This document shows positions 1-11,800 of a stretch of DNA of 64,000 nucleotides, in pieces. Each line of letters begins with the position of its first letter. The stretch's first letter is position 1. Location of the stretch: assembly GCF_900497805.2 (NCBI RefSeq), contig NW_020954557.1, positions 35,006,324 to 35,070,323 of the forward strand, in the 5' to 3' direction. Source of the DNA: Vombatus ursinus. Taxonomy: Eukaryota > Chordata > Mammalia > Diprotodontia > Vombatidae. The notes under the pieces are model-generated. The model did not search any database and was not told the origin of the DNA. It worked only from the letters and a program-made list of their open reading frames with translations. The position numbers were made by a program, and so were the translations under genes.

Positions 1-1223
1 TAAGCAAATAGAAAAAAAAATTAAACCAGAAATATAAAGCCCTCAATTCATAGCTGCATAGTCTAGAAAAAACAAACTCCCACATATATCATGACCCATT
101 TATCCTTGAGTGTATTTGAGAACACCAAACATATCAGGTCCACCTGGTGCGTAGAAACTCCCTCCCTGCCTTTGTCATTCTGGAAAGGTTGGTACAAGTT
201 GTTCATGAGTCTGGGATCTGCAAGCTGGAACCAGAAGGGTTGAGGAAAGCAAGAATCATGATGGCTACACATCCTCTGCTCAAGATTCACTAATTAAATT
301 CAGCCAAGTCCCTTATATTATTGGACTCCATCTTTAAAAGGCAAAAGGAACAGATACTGACCTATCTTGTTAACTATGATCTAATATTCAAAGTTCTATC
401 TAGAACTTTTGTAACAAATCAAGCAAACGTGGTTTGTCTGATGCGATGACTAAGGAAAGTCATTCATTGAGCAGGTCCCCAATGGAAGAAGGGAGTACAT
501 CATTGCAAGATTAAATTACCACCATGAGAAAAACCATAAATAACTTCTATGTTAGAAAAATGACAAGGAGGCCAGTTGCTAATAGCCAACATTAATGAAC
601 TTCATTAGCTACAAGCTATTTTGAATTGAGGAGCATTGATTAAGATACTTAGGGTTTGAAAACACAATTAAAGGACTGGCTATCAGGACATTGGGTTTCT
701 ACAGAATTGGACTAATTAATAGAGTTAATAATACAATTCAATGATTGCCTGAATAAAAACAAAAACAAGCAACTGGTAAAGTCAACAAAGCCCTACCTAA
801 GCAATTGAGAGAGAAAAGGAAACTCCAGTCTCCCAGATTGTGTGAGTACTAGGGCTATCAATGTATTGGCTATCAATACAGTGTTCCCAATCATTGGGTT
901 TAATATATAGACATACACCTCCGGTTGAAGATTTCACACTAAAGCCTTCTTGGGAACGAAGTTAATTCAAAAGTAGGTTGGAGCTTAGAGCCAAGGAGAT
1001 GAGGCCAACAAAGAAATAGAATGTCTATCCAGAAGGGAGAAGCAAGTCCTCTGTCCTAGGCACCCTTCAGGTGGTGAGATAAAAAAGAGGAAATCAAATG
1101 TTGATTGACTTCAGTTCTGAGTTTTGAGATGATTATATTTCCTGAAGCAAGATGAAGAGATTAAAGGTGTCTCTGATGACATGTAATAGAGGAGTTGCAT
1201 AACATTGAAAGGTTTACCTAATC
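1..1223. other. Unassigned intergenic DNA
   Basis: A+T-rich sequence with no long open frame, no recognisable repeat family, no tandem array and no RNA gene that I can see. It may hold very old, unrecognisable repeats or unique intergenic DNA. Confidence 0.5.
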
Positions 1224-1345
1224 CAATCCAATAGCATTTATTAAGTGTTTATTATGTGCCAGGCTTGGTGCTGAATAAAAAGAAATACAGTCCCTGCCCT
1301 CAAGAAGCTAATGGTATAAAGGAGGAAACAGACAAAATAGGAGGT
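1224..1345 (+). repeat. Old interspersed repeat fragment (L2/MIR-linked type)
   Basis: It contains the widespread mammalian repeat wording tttattaagtgtttattatg followed by tgccaggcttggtgctga and cagtccctgccctcaagaag. The same block recurs in this window near 9,696, 34,791, 51,925 and 58,660. The family name is uncertain; the recurrence shows it is a dispersed repeat. Confidence 0.6.
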
Positions 1346-2354
1346 AGGAAAGGGAGGAAGAGGAAGGGACACTAGCGGGTTCCTGGCACAGGGGCATCTT
1401 TTTTGTGGAGTTGAAACCAGTCAAAGCAATAGATGCAAAGTGAAGTGAACCTTTTTGCTCAGAGGGAGTTTGTATGGTCATTCCCTTTGAATGGCAGGAA
1501 GAATGTCACATTGGACCTGTGGTCCTGGGAATGATAAATTAACAATTTGGATTTTGCTTAATACAATTAAGTTTGTAAAACATTTTTACACGGATGATCA
1601 TAGGTTCATGATCTCACTAGATCCATCAATGAGGGATGTTCCATATCCTTGACTCAATAATTACAGAGACCCTAGACTCCTTAACTGAATCAATCAGAAA
1701 TATGAACTAGATATGAGCAAGGCAACACATGTCCTGAGTCAATACATCAATCAAAGGTTTTATATTAAATGTGAAAAGTTCTTGATTAATTTAGAATTTC
1801 TAAAAGCCACTGGATGATTTGAGTTGAATAAGAAGTGTGCCTGGATCAGCTGAGAAAACTTGTTATGCTTTCTGGGTTTTCTACAAAACAATGCCCATTT
1901 TGGAACCCAAGGATTAGAGTGTTTGGATAGTTACTAGTGGAAGCCTGGAGTCAAACTCCATAGAAGGAATCACTTTTGAGGAAGGAGAACTCTTACCTCA
2001 GCATTTTCCTCAGTCTTCTCCTCTCTCTTCCAACCCCTTTGAGTGGAGGAGAACTTTGTAAGCTTTGAAAGGTCAGAGGCTTTAGATTTTTCATTGGTGT
2101 CCTAACAGAGTCCCTAGGACAGCAGAAGCTGGTGGTGGTGTCTGTATCAGGAGCCAAGGACAAGCTAGCTAGACACATTGAGGAAAGTAAGCTTTAGGAC
2201 TTCATAAGGAACCCAGGAGAAAAGCTATACTATGCCTCTTAAGTAGGGAAGCTTATTAAGTACTCCATGGGTTCTTAATAATTCCAACATCCAGGGACTC
2301 TCGAGTTACTCTTTTACCACATTATATATTCAGATTGAGCCAACTTTCCCCTAC
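1346..2354. other. Unassigned intergenic DNA
   Basis: No coding frame or repeat family recognised. A 61-codon minus-strand frame near 1,993-2,178 has no recognisable domain and is best taken as chance. Confidence 0.45.
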
Positions 2355-2465
2355 CAGGGATGGGGAACCTGTGGCCTCAAGGCCACATGTGGCCCTCTAA
2401 GTCCCTGGGTGTGGCCTTTTGATTGAGTCCAAGTTCTACAGAATGAATCCTTTTAGACTCTATGC
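2355..2465. mobile_element. Half of an hAT-type MITE (palindromic GGCCACATGTGGCC family)
   Basis: It begins with cagggatggggaacctg, matching the terminal inverted repeat of the complete copy at 14,459-14,608, and shares the 14-bp palindrome ggccacatgtggcc (2,381-2,394). Only the left half is recognisable. It would have been a non-autonomous DNA transposon moved by an hAT transposase supplied elsewhere. The family assignment rests on the terminal motif and the two-copy comparison. Confidence 0.65.
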
Positions 2466-3479
2466 ATTTATGGGAGAGTAGGCTGTCAGTTTGGGAAGCG
2501 GGGTAATAGAGTTTTGTACCAACTATACTAGTAAATTACCAGACCTAAAAGCTAATTGTCTGTCTGACTAATTGATATCAACTGAAAATTCCAGGGGGAG
2601 AAGCACATTGTGGAGGATTTATGAGCATTGGAAAAACAACCCAGTCCCTGAGAACTTTTAGACCCCAGAGGATCTGGTCTGCCAGGGCCAGTGGGGGTTA
2701 GAGGATGGACTACATTTGCCATAAACATAATAGGTAACTATAGAGGTGGACAGAGTTTCCCTAGGGCACTGAAAGGCTGTGACTTGTACAAGAGTCATAT
2801 GGTCAGCATGTGTCAGATGTGAGGATGAAGCCTAGCCTTTTCTGCCTCAGGGGCTGGCTGTTTATCCACTATGCAATATGTTGCCTCTCAACAGGTGGTG
2901 GATATTTTTAGATATTCAAGATATTTGAGAGGGAGTCCAGAAAAGAGAGATATATTCCACACTGGATTTTTTCAGAGGCATAAAACCTTCTTGGAATAAG
3001 ACCAAGGGGTTAAGTGACAGACAGGCTTTTGGATAATGTTGGCACATTATGATTACTTACTCATTGTGCCTGTGACCTTCCAACACCTGATCAATAAGGT
3101 TATGGCAATACTTTTCAACTCATATGTCGCCATATATTTAACTGATATCCTGATTATTTCAAGGCATATGAAAAAGAGCTTGCCACACAGGTCTGTGAGG
3201 TACTCTCCTGGATTCTTTGCAGTGCTGAGTACTTTGCATTTTGTAAACCTGAAAAAAAAATTTTTTTTTTCCACCAGGACTAGGTAAATTTGGAGTTTAT
3301 ACTGGTGCCCAAAGGGTTACAAGTCAACCTAGAATGTGTATAAGCTGTAGAATATAGAGCCCAGGACTGAGCACTGCTGTGCTCCTAGGGTCAAATGCAG
3401 TAGAACTTAAAACCTCACTATTCCTGGAAGATAGGACTCTCTGATGCATCACAGGGTTTCATTCTATTTTTTTTTTTTT
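2466..3479. other. Unassigned intergenic DNA
   Basis: Nothing recognisable apart from an A-run followed by a T-run near 3,251-3,270. Small overlapping frames on both strands at 3,036-3,287 lack any domain and are judged chance. Confidence 0.45.
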
Positions 3480-3678
3480 TTGCTATCATCTCATGCTTCT
3501 AACTCATACTGAACTTGTAGTCCATTAAAATAGCCAGACCTCCTTTACAACAATTTCTGCCTACCCAGGCCTCCTCTATCTTGAACTGGGGTGGATTTTC
3601 TGTACCTGTGTCAGATTTCACACATATCCCTATTGAATGCAGTCTTAATTGTTGTAAACTCAGTCAAGTGCTCTAGAC

Positions 3679-3899
3679 CAGTGGTGGCAAACTCAAATAG
3701 GAAACAGGTTCACAGAACTGTACACAAAAATCCCTGAAACTACATATTGACTTAGAAAGCCACATGTTAGCATTATCTATTTTCTATTGTGTTTTATTGA
3801 TTTTTTTAAAAAAAGTTCCCAATTCCATTTTAATCTAGTTCAGGTTTCACTGGAATGCTGTGGCCCAATGAAACTGGTGGGCTGAGTTTCATTGCTCTG
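3679..3899 (+). mobile_element. hAT-type MITE, copy 1 of a tandem pair
   Basis: It starts cagtggtggcaaactcaaat and ends gtttcattgctctg, an imperfect inverted match to its start. Flanks are ctctagac (3,671-3,678) and ctagagac (3,900-3,907), a plausible decayed 8-bp duplication of the hAT type. It has no coding capacity. It shares its start with the neighbour at 3,908 and, inverted, with the copy at 23,114-23,295. Confidence 0.65.
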
Positions 3900-3907
3900 C
3901 TAGAGAC

Positions 3908-4083
3908 CAGTGGTGTCAAATTCAAATAGAAAAATCCATACATAAGGATCCCTTTGGACCACGTATTGACTTAAAAATCCACATATCCATATGTTTATTT
4001 ATTAATACATCAGACATTAAAATTAGATAAGAACTACATTTTAATCTGTGTGGGCTAGGGCTTGTGATCCACATGTCTTTTCC
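3908..4083 (+). mobile_element. hAT-type MITE, copy 2 of a tandem pair
   Basis: It starts cagtggtgtcaaattcaaat, 8 bases after copy 1, in the same orientation. It ends near gatccacatgtcttttcca, matching the other end of the 23,114 copy after inversion. Non-autonomous and lying within the CR1/L3 fossil. Confidence 0.6.
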
Positions 4084-4591
4084 AGATGGTGAAGACCTTG
4101 AATTCCCCTTCTGTCTCTATCATTCAAGGTGTTCACTAATCTCAGCTTTGGGTTACCTGCACATGAATAGCATACAATCCATATCTTTAGCCAAGTCACT
4201 GATAGATATGTTAAACAGTACAGGGTCAAGCACAAATTCCTGGGACCCTCTATTGAAGAGACCTTGACACAGTGATGTTAGAACCATTAACAACAACTCT
4301 TTGAGTTGAGCCACTTAAAAAGTTTTGAGTATATCTAATTGTTTGGCATTTTTCTATGGTCAGTATTCTCATGTAACTCTTTTTAGGAAAATGATTTGTC
4401 TCTATTGCTGGGGTTCATGGTCATATCTATTTCCATCAGTTCTCTACATATATTATGTGAGGTTTTTATAAGTAATATTTGATTTAAAAATTTTCCTACT
4501 CTACAGTTTTACTTCCTATTCTAAATTTATTGATTTTATTCATCTAAATGGCTTTTAAAAATGTATTTTTTTTAAAGTTCAACTCTGAGAG

Positions 4592-4830
4592 GCAGTGTTT
4601 CCTAGTGAATAGAGATCTATTCTCAGACTCAAAATGATCTGGGTTGAAATTCTCCTTTTGGGCCATATACTGACTATGTGACTCTGGGTAAAGTTCTTGA
4701 CCTCTCCGTGCGTGAGACAACTTTCCAAGTCTATAAGTTACAGAGGAGATGCTGAACTGCATTGTTATAGGGAGTTTCCTAATTCAGGAGTTTCTTACCC
4801 TCAATAAAATCACAGGTCCAGTTCCTATCC
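4592..4830 (+). mobile_element. CORE/MIR-type SINE with lineage-specific tail
   Basis: A tRNA-like head (gcagtgtttcctagtgaata, gggttgaaattctcc as box B), then the conserved tgactatgtgactctggg core and a tail with aagttacagaggagatgctg and gggagtttcctaattcagga. The same tail is seen at 14,609-14,722. SINEs of this type have no protein and depend on a LINE for movement. Confidence 0.7.
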
Positions 4831-4967
4831 CATCACCAATTTTCTCCCTTGTTTGATTAAAAATTCCACCCCCTCTTTGACCCTGTTCGTAGTTGTGAAA
4901 GTTGTACATTTGATAGAATTTATTTACAAATCAATTTGGATGAGTGACTTTTTTTTCCTTTCCTAGG

Positions 4968-5190
4968 TAGTACAGTAAATAGAGTGCTGGACCCAGAGTT
5001 GAGAAGACCTAAGCTCAAATGTGGACTCAGACACTTAATACCTGTGTGGTCCTAAACAAGTCACTTGTTTGCCTCAGTTTTTTTCAATTGTAAAATGAGG
5101 ATAATAGCAATAATTTCACAGGGCTGTTGTAAGGATCAAATGAGATAATATTTTAAAAAGTGCTTTAGCACAATGCCCAGCATGTTATTG
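4968..5190 (+). mobile_element. CORE/MIR-type SINE
   Basis: The head gtagtacagtaaatagagtg is followed by ctcaaatgtggactcagaca (decayed box B), acaagtcacttgtttgcctc, aaaatgaggataatagcaat and a tail of the type aagtgctttagcacaatgcc. The order matches the marsupial MIR/MAR SINE body. Clearly diverged and so old. Confidence 0.8.
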
Positions 5191-5689
5191 CCTTCCTTTC
5201 CCCTTCCCTTCTTTTAAGGTTTGTTCTATTTCTCTGATTGTCATATTTCATATTTTACATAGAGGTTAAAAAACATTTAAGTGTAAAACTTATGAACAAA
5301 AAATTCAACTGGAAGATTCTAGAAGGGGAAAGAAGTAAGACAGGATAACTTAAATGAATATATCCTAGAAAGAAGTGGAACAAATGCCACTCAAGTTAAG
5401 ATTGGGTTATTTACAATCTCTGTTTCCTGTATATTTTTAAAAAATTTTATTTTTTAAAGATATTTATCTATTTCCTTGACATTTTCAGTATTTTTGGAAT
5501 TTAATTTTGTGCAATATTTTTTTTTAAAAAAATAATTCCCTTTCACATCAGTTAATTTTGAATTCTTCTTGTTCATTTTGTTTTCATGAGTAGATTTTTT
5601 TTTCAAATTAGCTAAAAACATTGAATGATATTTTGCTTTTTATTTTAAAAGTTGTATTTTTTTAATATTTAATTTTATCTGTTTTACTG
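5191..5689. other. Unassigned A+T-rich DNA
   Basis: T-rich sequence with no clear family. It may be a further eroded part of the minus-strand L1 that follows. Confidence 0.35.
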
Positions 5690-6640
5690 TGTATTTAAAA
5701 AATTCCTTCATTTGTTCTGGTGAATTTGTTGGTTTTCTATTTTTTTCCTAATTGCATTCACATTAATCTTAATTTTAAATTTTGTTAGTATGTTTTCATA
5801 GACAAGAACTTTCCTCTGAATATTGCTTTAACATCATCCTTTAAATTTTGATATGTTATCTAATTGTTATTCTCTTTAAAATAGTTAAAATTTCAATAAT
5901 TTATTCGTTGACCCACTCATTAATTAGGATGCTATTACTTAGTCCCCGTTTAAATCTATACCTTTTGCTCACTAATTACTGTTTTTATGTTATTATTTGT
6001 AAAGGGTATATTAATAGTTTTATGTTTTTCATTTATTTGAGTTCTTTATGTTCTAGAATATGATCAATTGTCTAAAATATTCTGAGATGAATATGCACAT
6101 ATGTGTATTCTCTGATATCTTCATATAGAAGATAGATAATTCCATCAAATTTTTCCAATAATCTATCAAAGTATATAATGTTCTTATTTATCTTTTTCTT
6201 ACTTTCCCAGTTTTGAAAAAGGAATATTGAAGTCACCTACAATTATTTGATTACTATCACTGTTGTCTTGCACTTTGTCCAGATGTTTCTTAAAGAGATT
6301 AAGTATGCTATTTTGTACACACATATTCAATAATAGTAGTATTACCTTGTTTATAACACTGTAAAGATAATATTAAAGTTTTCCTCTTTCTCCTGATGTT
6401 ATCAATTTTTTGTCAGTTACTCATCTGAATAGGATTGCTATTCTTTTTTTTTATCCCATTTTTTTTTCTGCTGGCTACACCTTTATATTTTAAATGTTTT
6501 TCTTATATTAAATTTTGGTTAGGTTTGGTTTGGTTTAGTTTGTATTAGATTAGGTTTTGTTTTCTTATCTATTTTGCTATGCTCTATTTTGATTGAGCAG
6601 TTCAGATTTAATATTATAATTGTTTTTAAAGTTACTTATT
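5690..6640 (-). mobile_element. Degraded L1 ORF2 fragment (endonuclease end)
   Basis: Read on the minus strand, 6,220-6,275 gives NQIIVGDFNIP, the endonuclease VGDFN motif of L1 ORF2 (compare VGDLNLP in L1-A at 29.5 kb). The next part to the right gives an AILF...TDKK stretch corresponding to AILISDKA. To the left, gctttaacatcatcctttaa and ttgatatgttatctaattg match the antisense wording of the region after the endonuclease. No open frame survives over a useful length. It lacks both L1 ends, so it is an internal relic, older than L1-A. Confidence 0.7.
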
Positions 6641-6756
6641 AAAATCTATGATTTTATTTTTCTACTCTTTAAAAAAAACAGCAGTCTCTGAGATTTTTTT
6701 GTTTATAATATTTTGATTCTAATTTCCTCCTATACATTCAAACCTAAATTCCTTCT

Positions 6757-6862
6757 CACTTTCTTTCTCTCTGTCCCTCTGTCTCTTTCTCTGTCTCTCT
6801 CTCTACCTCTCCCTGTCTCTGGGTCTCTGTCTCTGTCTCTGTCTTCCTGTCTCTCTCAAATT
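6757..6862 (+). repeat. Polypyrimidine (CTCTGT/CT)n simple repeat
   Basis: About 100 bases made of C and T with regular G in ctctgtctct units. The serine/leucine-rich frame across it (6,713-6,910) is an artefact of the low-complexity sequence. Confidence 0.85.
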
Positions 6863-6911
6863 AATTTAATTTATCTTTTGTTACTCCTTTCCCCTCCTAG
6901 CATATTCTAGA

Positions 6912-7054
6912 CAGAGTTTCTTAAACAGGGGTCCGTAACATTTTTTAAAAATTTTTGAAAATTGCATTTCAATAAAATTGCCTTCCTTGTAATCTTATGT
7001 ATTTTATTTTATGTACTAAAGGACCCATGACACAATCAAGGTTAAAAAGCACTG
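6912..7054. mobile_element. Short hAT-type MITE (TTCTTAA family)
   Basis: Inverted ends: cagagtttcttaaac on the left and gttaaaaagcactg on the right (reverse complement cagtgctttttaac). The inside contains gggtccgtaacattttttaa and ggacccatgacacaatcaag. A relative in the opposite orientation is at 47,418-47,545. The 8-bp target duplication is not clear. Confidence 0.6.
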
Positions 7055-7062
7055 TTTAGAAT

Positions 7063-8740
7063 CTAATCTCCCATTCACAGGATTTATATTAAACTGTTCT
7101 TTTTTTATTCTTTCTATTGCCTTAATAAAACAAGATGTTTCAGGAACAAAAAAAAAACCTCACTCCTTTCTCCAATTCAACTTTTTATTGTGATTATGAA
7201 TCTCTGCCATGCTTCCCTTCCTCAGATGTGCAAGCCTTTCTGTAGCAATCTACTCTCATCATTGGTGAGAGGGAAACTACCACACTTTGACCTCAGTCAT
7301 ATGTACTACATAAAAATTTGATAGAGCAAAATTCAGCCTTGAAGACTCTCCTTTGACATGATTTGCTCTAGACATATGCTAAGAACATACAAGATTCATT
7401 GCTAGAAGTGAACACAAAGATGACTTTACTGATTTACCTTCTGATTATCCATATTAAAGAAAAGAACAAGGAAATGCATGATTGCTAAAGGTCTTTTCCA
7501 CTATAATGGAGGAGGTCCTGCACAGCTCTAAGGAATCTGCATGCTCAGCTATCCAACTGTGTTGATATAATTACAACTTTCACCTTCTAGCTGTTCAGAT
7601 TGTAGAGAATAATAAAATTACCCTGACTCAACTCAGTTGCAATCAGAACAATAGATCTCAGGAAAGCACACTCCAATGTTTCAAGACTAGATTGAAGCAG
7701 CAGCTTTCTGCTGTTACAAGGGCAGGATCTCCTTGCTTAAAAATTGACTCATCACTAAAAAAAGGATAAAGAGGTGCTACTTCCATTGACCGCTTTATCT
7801 GTCACAGAGTTTAGAATGTAGAAGGTGGAATGATACCTTTATCAGTCATAGAATGCTAAGGGAGAATGTCTCTAAAGAATTAAGATTATTATCAATGACC
7901 CAACTAGACCAGAATAGTAGGTAAGACTTAAAGACTAGCAATTATTTTTAGGTTTCCCTCTCCCTTTCATTCTTGCTTCCCCCCTCTCCTTTTCTCTCTC
8001 CCTACCCCTTTGTTGGTCCCTTTCCTTTTACCTTTTATCTCTTTCATGAATCCCCCTCTCTGACTTACTCAGCCTACCATGTTCTATCCTTAGAATATGC
8101 ATAATGAACTGCATTGTATTGTAGCTTTGACTGTACATCTTTCTGAGATCTATATCCATTATACTATGCTCTATGTTACAATCCAACAAGAAATCATTGA
8201 ATGCTTCCTTGTTGAATGAAGGAGACCAAAAGCAAGAGAAAACTCAGATGACCCGCGTCTTTAAACCCTATCCACTACTCCTGGACTAGATAGGTCATTT
8301 GCAGTGATCTTTGTTTTTTACATCCTACTCCTTAGAATTCTCTGAGGAATTGATATAATGCTATAGCTTTATTCCAAGCTCTATGGGACACAAAGCTCCT
8401 TAAGGACTGGCATGTACATCACTTATTTATCTACCTCATGTAAAGTATAAACTGCCATGTAAATATAAGTGGTTATTATTCCCCCAAATAATCTGGGACA
8501 GTGTTTTCATTTATCCAGATAGGGAGAAGAATTGGTTAAGTGATCTGATTTATATAGGGACTTCTGAATGCTTTGTTTCTGTACATTTGAGCCCTGGATT
8601 CAAGTGTATGCACTGTTTAGTAACTTTTGGAGCATAGTTCAAAATTGCTTCTAGAAAGGCAGTACCAATACACAGCTCCACCATTATCTCCAGGTTATCC
8701 TGCATATATCTTGCTCATCCATAGTTGTTTGCCTGTTGTC
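7063..8740. other. Unassigned intergenic DNA
   Basis: I recognise no gene or repeat family in this stretch. It contains short A and pyrimidine runs only. Confidence 0.45.
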
Positions 8741-8858
8741 CCCCTATTAGATTGTGAGCTCCTTGAAAGCAGGAACTGTTTCTGGCATTTCTTTTTATCA
8801 CCAGAATTTAGCATAGTGCTTGGCACATAGCAGGCATTCAATAAATGTTTGTTGACTT
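8741..8858 (+). mobile_element. L2-type LINE 3' end
   Basis: The characteristic ordered wording is present: attgtgagctccttgaaagc, aggaactgtttctggc, agcatagtgcttggcacata and cattcaataaatgtttgttg. This is the end of the L2 3' UTR found across mammals. It is 5'-truncated like most L2 copies and has no coding part. Confidence 0.8.
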
Positions 8859-9215
8859 GTCTTGACCTGTATGAAAAAAACTCCCTCTACAAATGCAAGT
8901 TGTCATCTTCTCTGCAATTTGTAGTCCTAGAAAGTAACTCACAGAACTGAGAAGAGATGTGACTAGCCCAGAGTCAAACAGTGAGTATGTGTTAGAGGTG
9001 TGATTTGGATTCTTGTTAAGTGTAGTTACATTTGCCAAACCCCAAAAAGGCAGAAGATATATAGAACATCTTTATCTGTCCCATTTGTACTCTTTAATCA
9101 AGCACCCATCTAGGATAACTGGAAATTTAGGTGTCCAACGTAAAAATCATAGGTAAATGTGTATGTGGAATGGAGTGGAACCCATTGATAGTTCTGGAAT
9201 TGGAACTTATATGCA

Positions 9216-9415
9216 GGGTCATATAGCAGAAAGAATGCTGGACTTGTAGTCAAAAGACATTCATTCAAGTTCTGTCTTGGCCACTTAATATTAGTAATAT
9301 GACTTTGGGTAAGTCATTTCCTTGCCTGGGGCTTTAGTTGGAGCTTTGTACATTAGATTGCTTTTAAGGCCTTTCCCATTCCAAATCTGTTCTATTTTGC
9401 TCTGTGATCCAGCCT
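9216..9415 (+). mobile_element. MIR-type SINE
   Basis: The head catatagcagaaagaatgct is followed by tcattcaagttctgtcttgg (box B region), atatgactttgggtaagtca and a tail containing ttaaggcctttcccattcca. Old and diverged. Confidence 0.7.
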
Positions 9416-9443
9416 TTTTCCAATTAAGTATCAGAGGCAGACA

Positions 9444-9695
9444 GGTGTTACAAAAGATAGAGTGCTGAACCTGAAATCATGAAGATCCAAATACAAACCC
9501 ATTCTCAGGTACTTCCTAGCAGTGTGACCCTGGGCAAGTGACTTACTACCCTCTGGCTGCTCAGTTTTCTCATCTGTAAAATGGGGATAATATTTGCACC
9601 TGCCCCCCAGGGTTGTTGTGAGAATTAAATGAAATAATATTTATGAAGGACTTTGAAAACATCAAAGTGTTACATAAATGCTAAATATTACTAAA
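9444..9695 (+). mobile_element. CORE/MIR-type SINE
   Basis: Head aaaagatagagtgctgaacc, core agtgtgaccctgggcaagtg, then tctgtaaaatggggataata, gggttgttgtgagaattaaa and the tail ggactttgaaaacatcaaag. It is nearly complete in order. Confidence 0.85.
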
Positions 9696-9800
9696 CATTT
9701 ACTATTTACAAGGAAGTATGCTAGACATGAGTAGTGGCGGGTGGTGGCAGGGATAAAATAGATCTTGCCCACAAGAAGCTTGCTTTCTAACATGGCACGG
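9696..9800 (+). repeat. Old interspersed repeat fragment (same type as 1,224)
   Basis: Contains aacatttactatttacaagg, gataaaatagatcttgccca and acaagaagcttgctttctaa, a degraded version of the block at 1,224-1,345. Confidence 0.45.
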
Positions 9801-11448
9801 AAAAAACATCTCTATGTTACTGTAGTTATGGGGTTATAGGGTGGTGGTGGATGTGACTGGTAAAATAAAACTGAGTTGATAAATAGCAAATAATGTTTTA
9901 ACAAGATTCTATTAATTATCTTCTATTTTTTAAACCCACACAAGCCTCTAACACCCTGAAGATAGCTCAGAAGACAAACATATTAAATTACATCAGCCTT
10001 TGCACTATGCTATTTGAGTAACAACTTTTCAAAGGGGGGGATATTTACTTACATGGGGAATCTCGGTGTAGGGAGACTTACATTTTATTTATACTGACTG
10101 CTAACTGTCCTAGTCCTTCCACAGCTGTTTGAATTTGCAGGTTTTCAGTAGCAAGCCTCAGCCATCACTGTAATTATTATTATTTTATCAAACACAATCA
10201 TAGGGAGTATTTTGGGCTGCCAAAAGCCTTCCAAGTCTTTGTTTATTCATTGCACCCTGTATTCTGCCTTCCACACCAACTGAGTTAAAGTTCTTTTCCT
10301 CTTAATTTAAAACCTATTATTGGAGGAAGCAAAGGTCCTCATCTTTAACAGAAAAAGAGATTGGTGCCTGGATAAAGGAAACAGTAGGTCTTTTGGTGTA
10401 AATAGAAACAAGGAAACCTGAGAACCCTTAAGCAATCTGCTTCAGGCAAAACAGCCAGCTAGAGGAAAGCAGCTTAGCTGCAAAGCCAACTCTTCAGAAA
10501 CAAGGCAAGGGGCAAAAGGCAGAGTAAACAAATTAAGAAATGGAGACACCAAGCTAACAGCTGTAGGAAGTCAAGGCTTCTGGCCAAGAAGCAAACACAT
10601 GATAAGCTGCTGCCTTTCCCTCCACTATAACTGACCTTTGATCTAGGAGAATTACCTCTGTGACAGGACTTATCATTCAGTCCCTGGCCTTTTTTATCTT
10701 CATCCTCTCTGTGGCAACCTTATCATCATGCTAGCAAAGACAATGATATCAGTGTGTGGTTATGGACCTTCAGACAAGGTAGATGGAATATGGTACCTCA
10801 TTTGGAAGACAACTGATAGCTATGAACATGAATTTAATTTTTAATTGGGCTGGATTTGAGTAATGGAAGGTTTTTATTATCATTTCCTCACCCATTCAAA
10901 CTCAATGCCAAATTAACATTTTAAAGGCAATTTTGTCCTCATTACATAAGCTCTCTTTCTCTCCAACTGTGCTAATGAAAATAGATCATAAACTTCTTAG
11001 ACCCTTATTAAGTAAGAAAGATGTTTAAATAGACTTGAATTGAATTCTGAATCCTCTAAAATAGTTTCACAAATAAATTAAAACATCTGTATTAGAAAAA
11101 CTTTAGAATATTGGTGTGAAGTGAAGGAATTAATAGCCCATTTTATGGGCTTGCTGCCATATGGTATTATGGGGGAGGTTATCATAACTACTATGTTTTG
11201 GACAACATGATTTGACCCATGATATGTCCAAGATTCATGGAATAATAAGCCAAGTTACAACCTTGGCATGATGTGAGATCACAGGGTTTAGAACTTTAAA
11301 AAGAGATCATCTACTCCAACACTTTAATGATGAAACTGAGGCTAGAAGAGTGTAAACAAGTTATTTACAGTTATGTAGGTAATAAAAAAAAGCCATAATT
11401 CTTGTATTTGTTTTTAATTTATAATCAAGTAGTTTAAGATGGTTCTAA
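9801..11448. other. Unassigned DNA, possibly unique or conserved
   Basis: No repeat family recognised, apart from part of a minus-strand MIR-like SINE near 11,270-11,390 (ctgaggctagaagagtgtaa). The stretch 10,080-10,330 looks like non-repetitive sequence, but nothing here supports a gene. Confidence 0.4.
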
Positions 11449-11705
11449 GGAAGGCAGTGGCATAATGGATAGAGTGCTGGACTTGGAGTCAGGAAGACTT
11501 GGGTTCTAATCCTGTCTCAGATTCTTACTGGCTATGTGAGCCTGAGCAAGTGACTTAACTTCTCTTAGCCTCATTTTCCTTATCTCTAAAGTGAGGAGCA
11601 TAACAGTACCTATCTCACAGGCTTATTATGACAATGAAATGAGATAACACATGCAAAGTACTTTGCAAATCTTGAAACAGTATTTAAAGGGTAGTTTTTA
11701 TTATT
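11449..11705 (+). mobile_element. CORE/MIR-type (MAR-like) SINE, well preserved
   Basis: Head aaggcagtggcataatggat, agagtgctggacttggagtc, box B-like gggttctaatcctgtctcag, core gctatgtgagcctgagcaag, then ctctaaagtgaggagcataa and the tail gcaaagtactttgcaaatct. It is one of the most complete copies of this class in the window. Confidence 0.88.
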
Positions 11706-11777
11706 ATATCATTCTGAAAACAAGAAAATAACTTTTCCATGCTCTTGAACTAAGATTCCTAGAGATTGATCATCTAA

Positions 11778-11800
11778 TTATATATATATACACACACACC
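11778..11800 (+). repeat. (TA)n(CA)n microsatellite
   Basis: tatatatatata followed by cacacacac. Confidence 0.85.

Larger units (their letters stand above)
3480..4510 (-). mobile_element. CR1/L3-clade LINE fossil, interrupted by two hAT elements
   Basis: Pieces at about 3,480-3,678 and 4,084-4,510 resemble the reverse complement of the CR1/L3 LINE 3' region, for example gaacttgtagtccattaaaa, then tatccctattgaatgcagtc, then ttaaacagtacagggtcaag and attcctgggaccctctattg. The element is read on the minus strand because the plus-strand CR1/L3 copy at 45,045-45,480 has the opposite wording. It is old and has no open frame. Two short hAT elements (3,679-3,899 and 3,908-4,083) sit inside and must be younger. 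The family call rests on remembered consensus wording. Confidence 0.65.
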
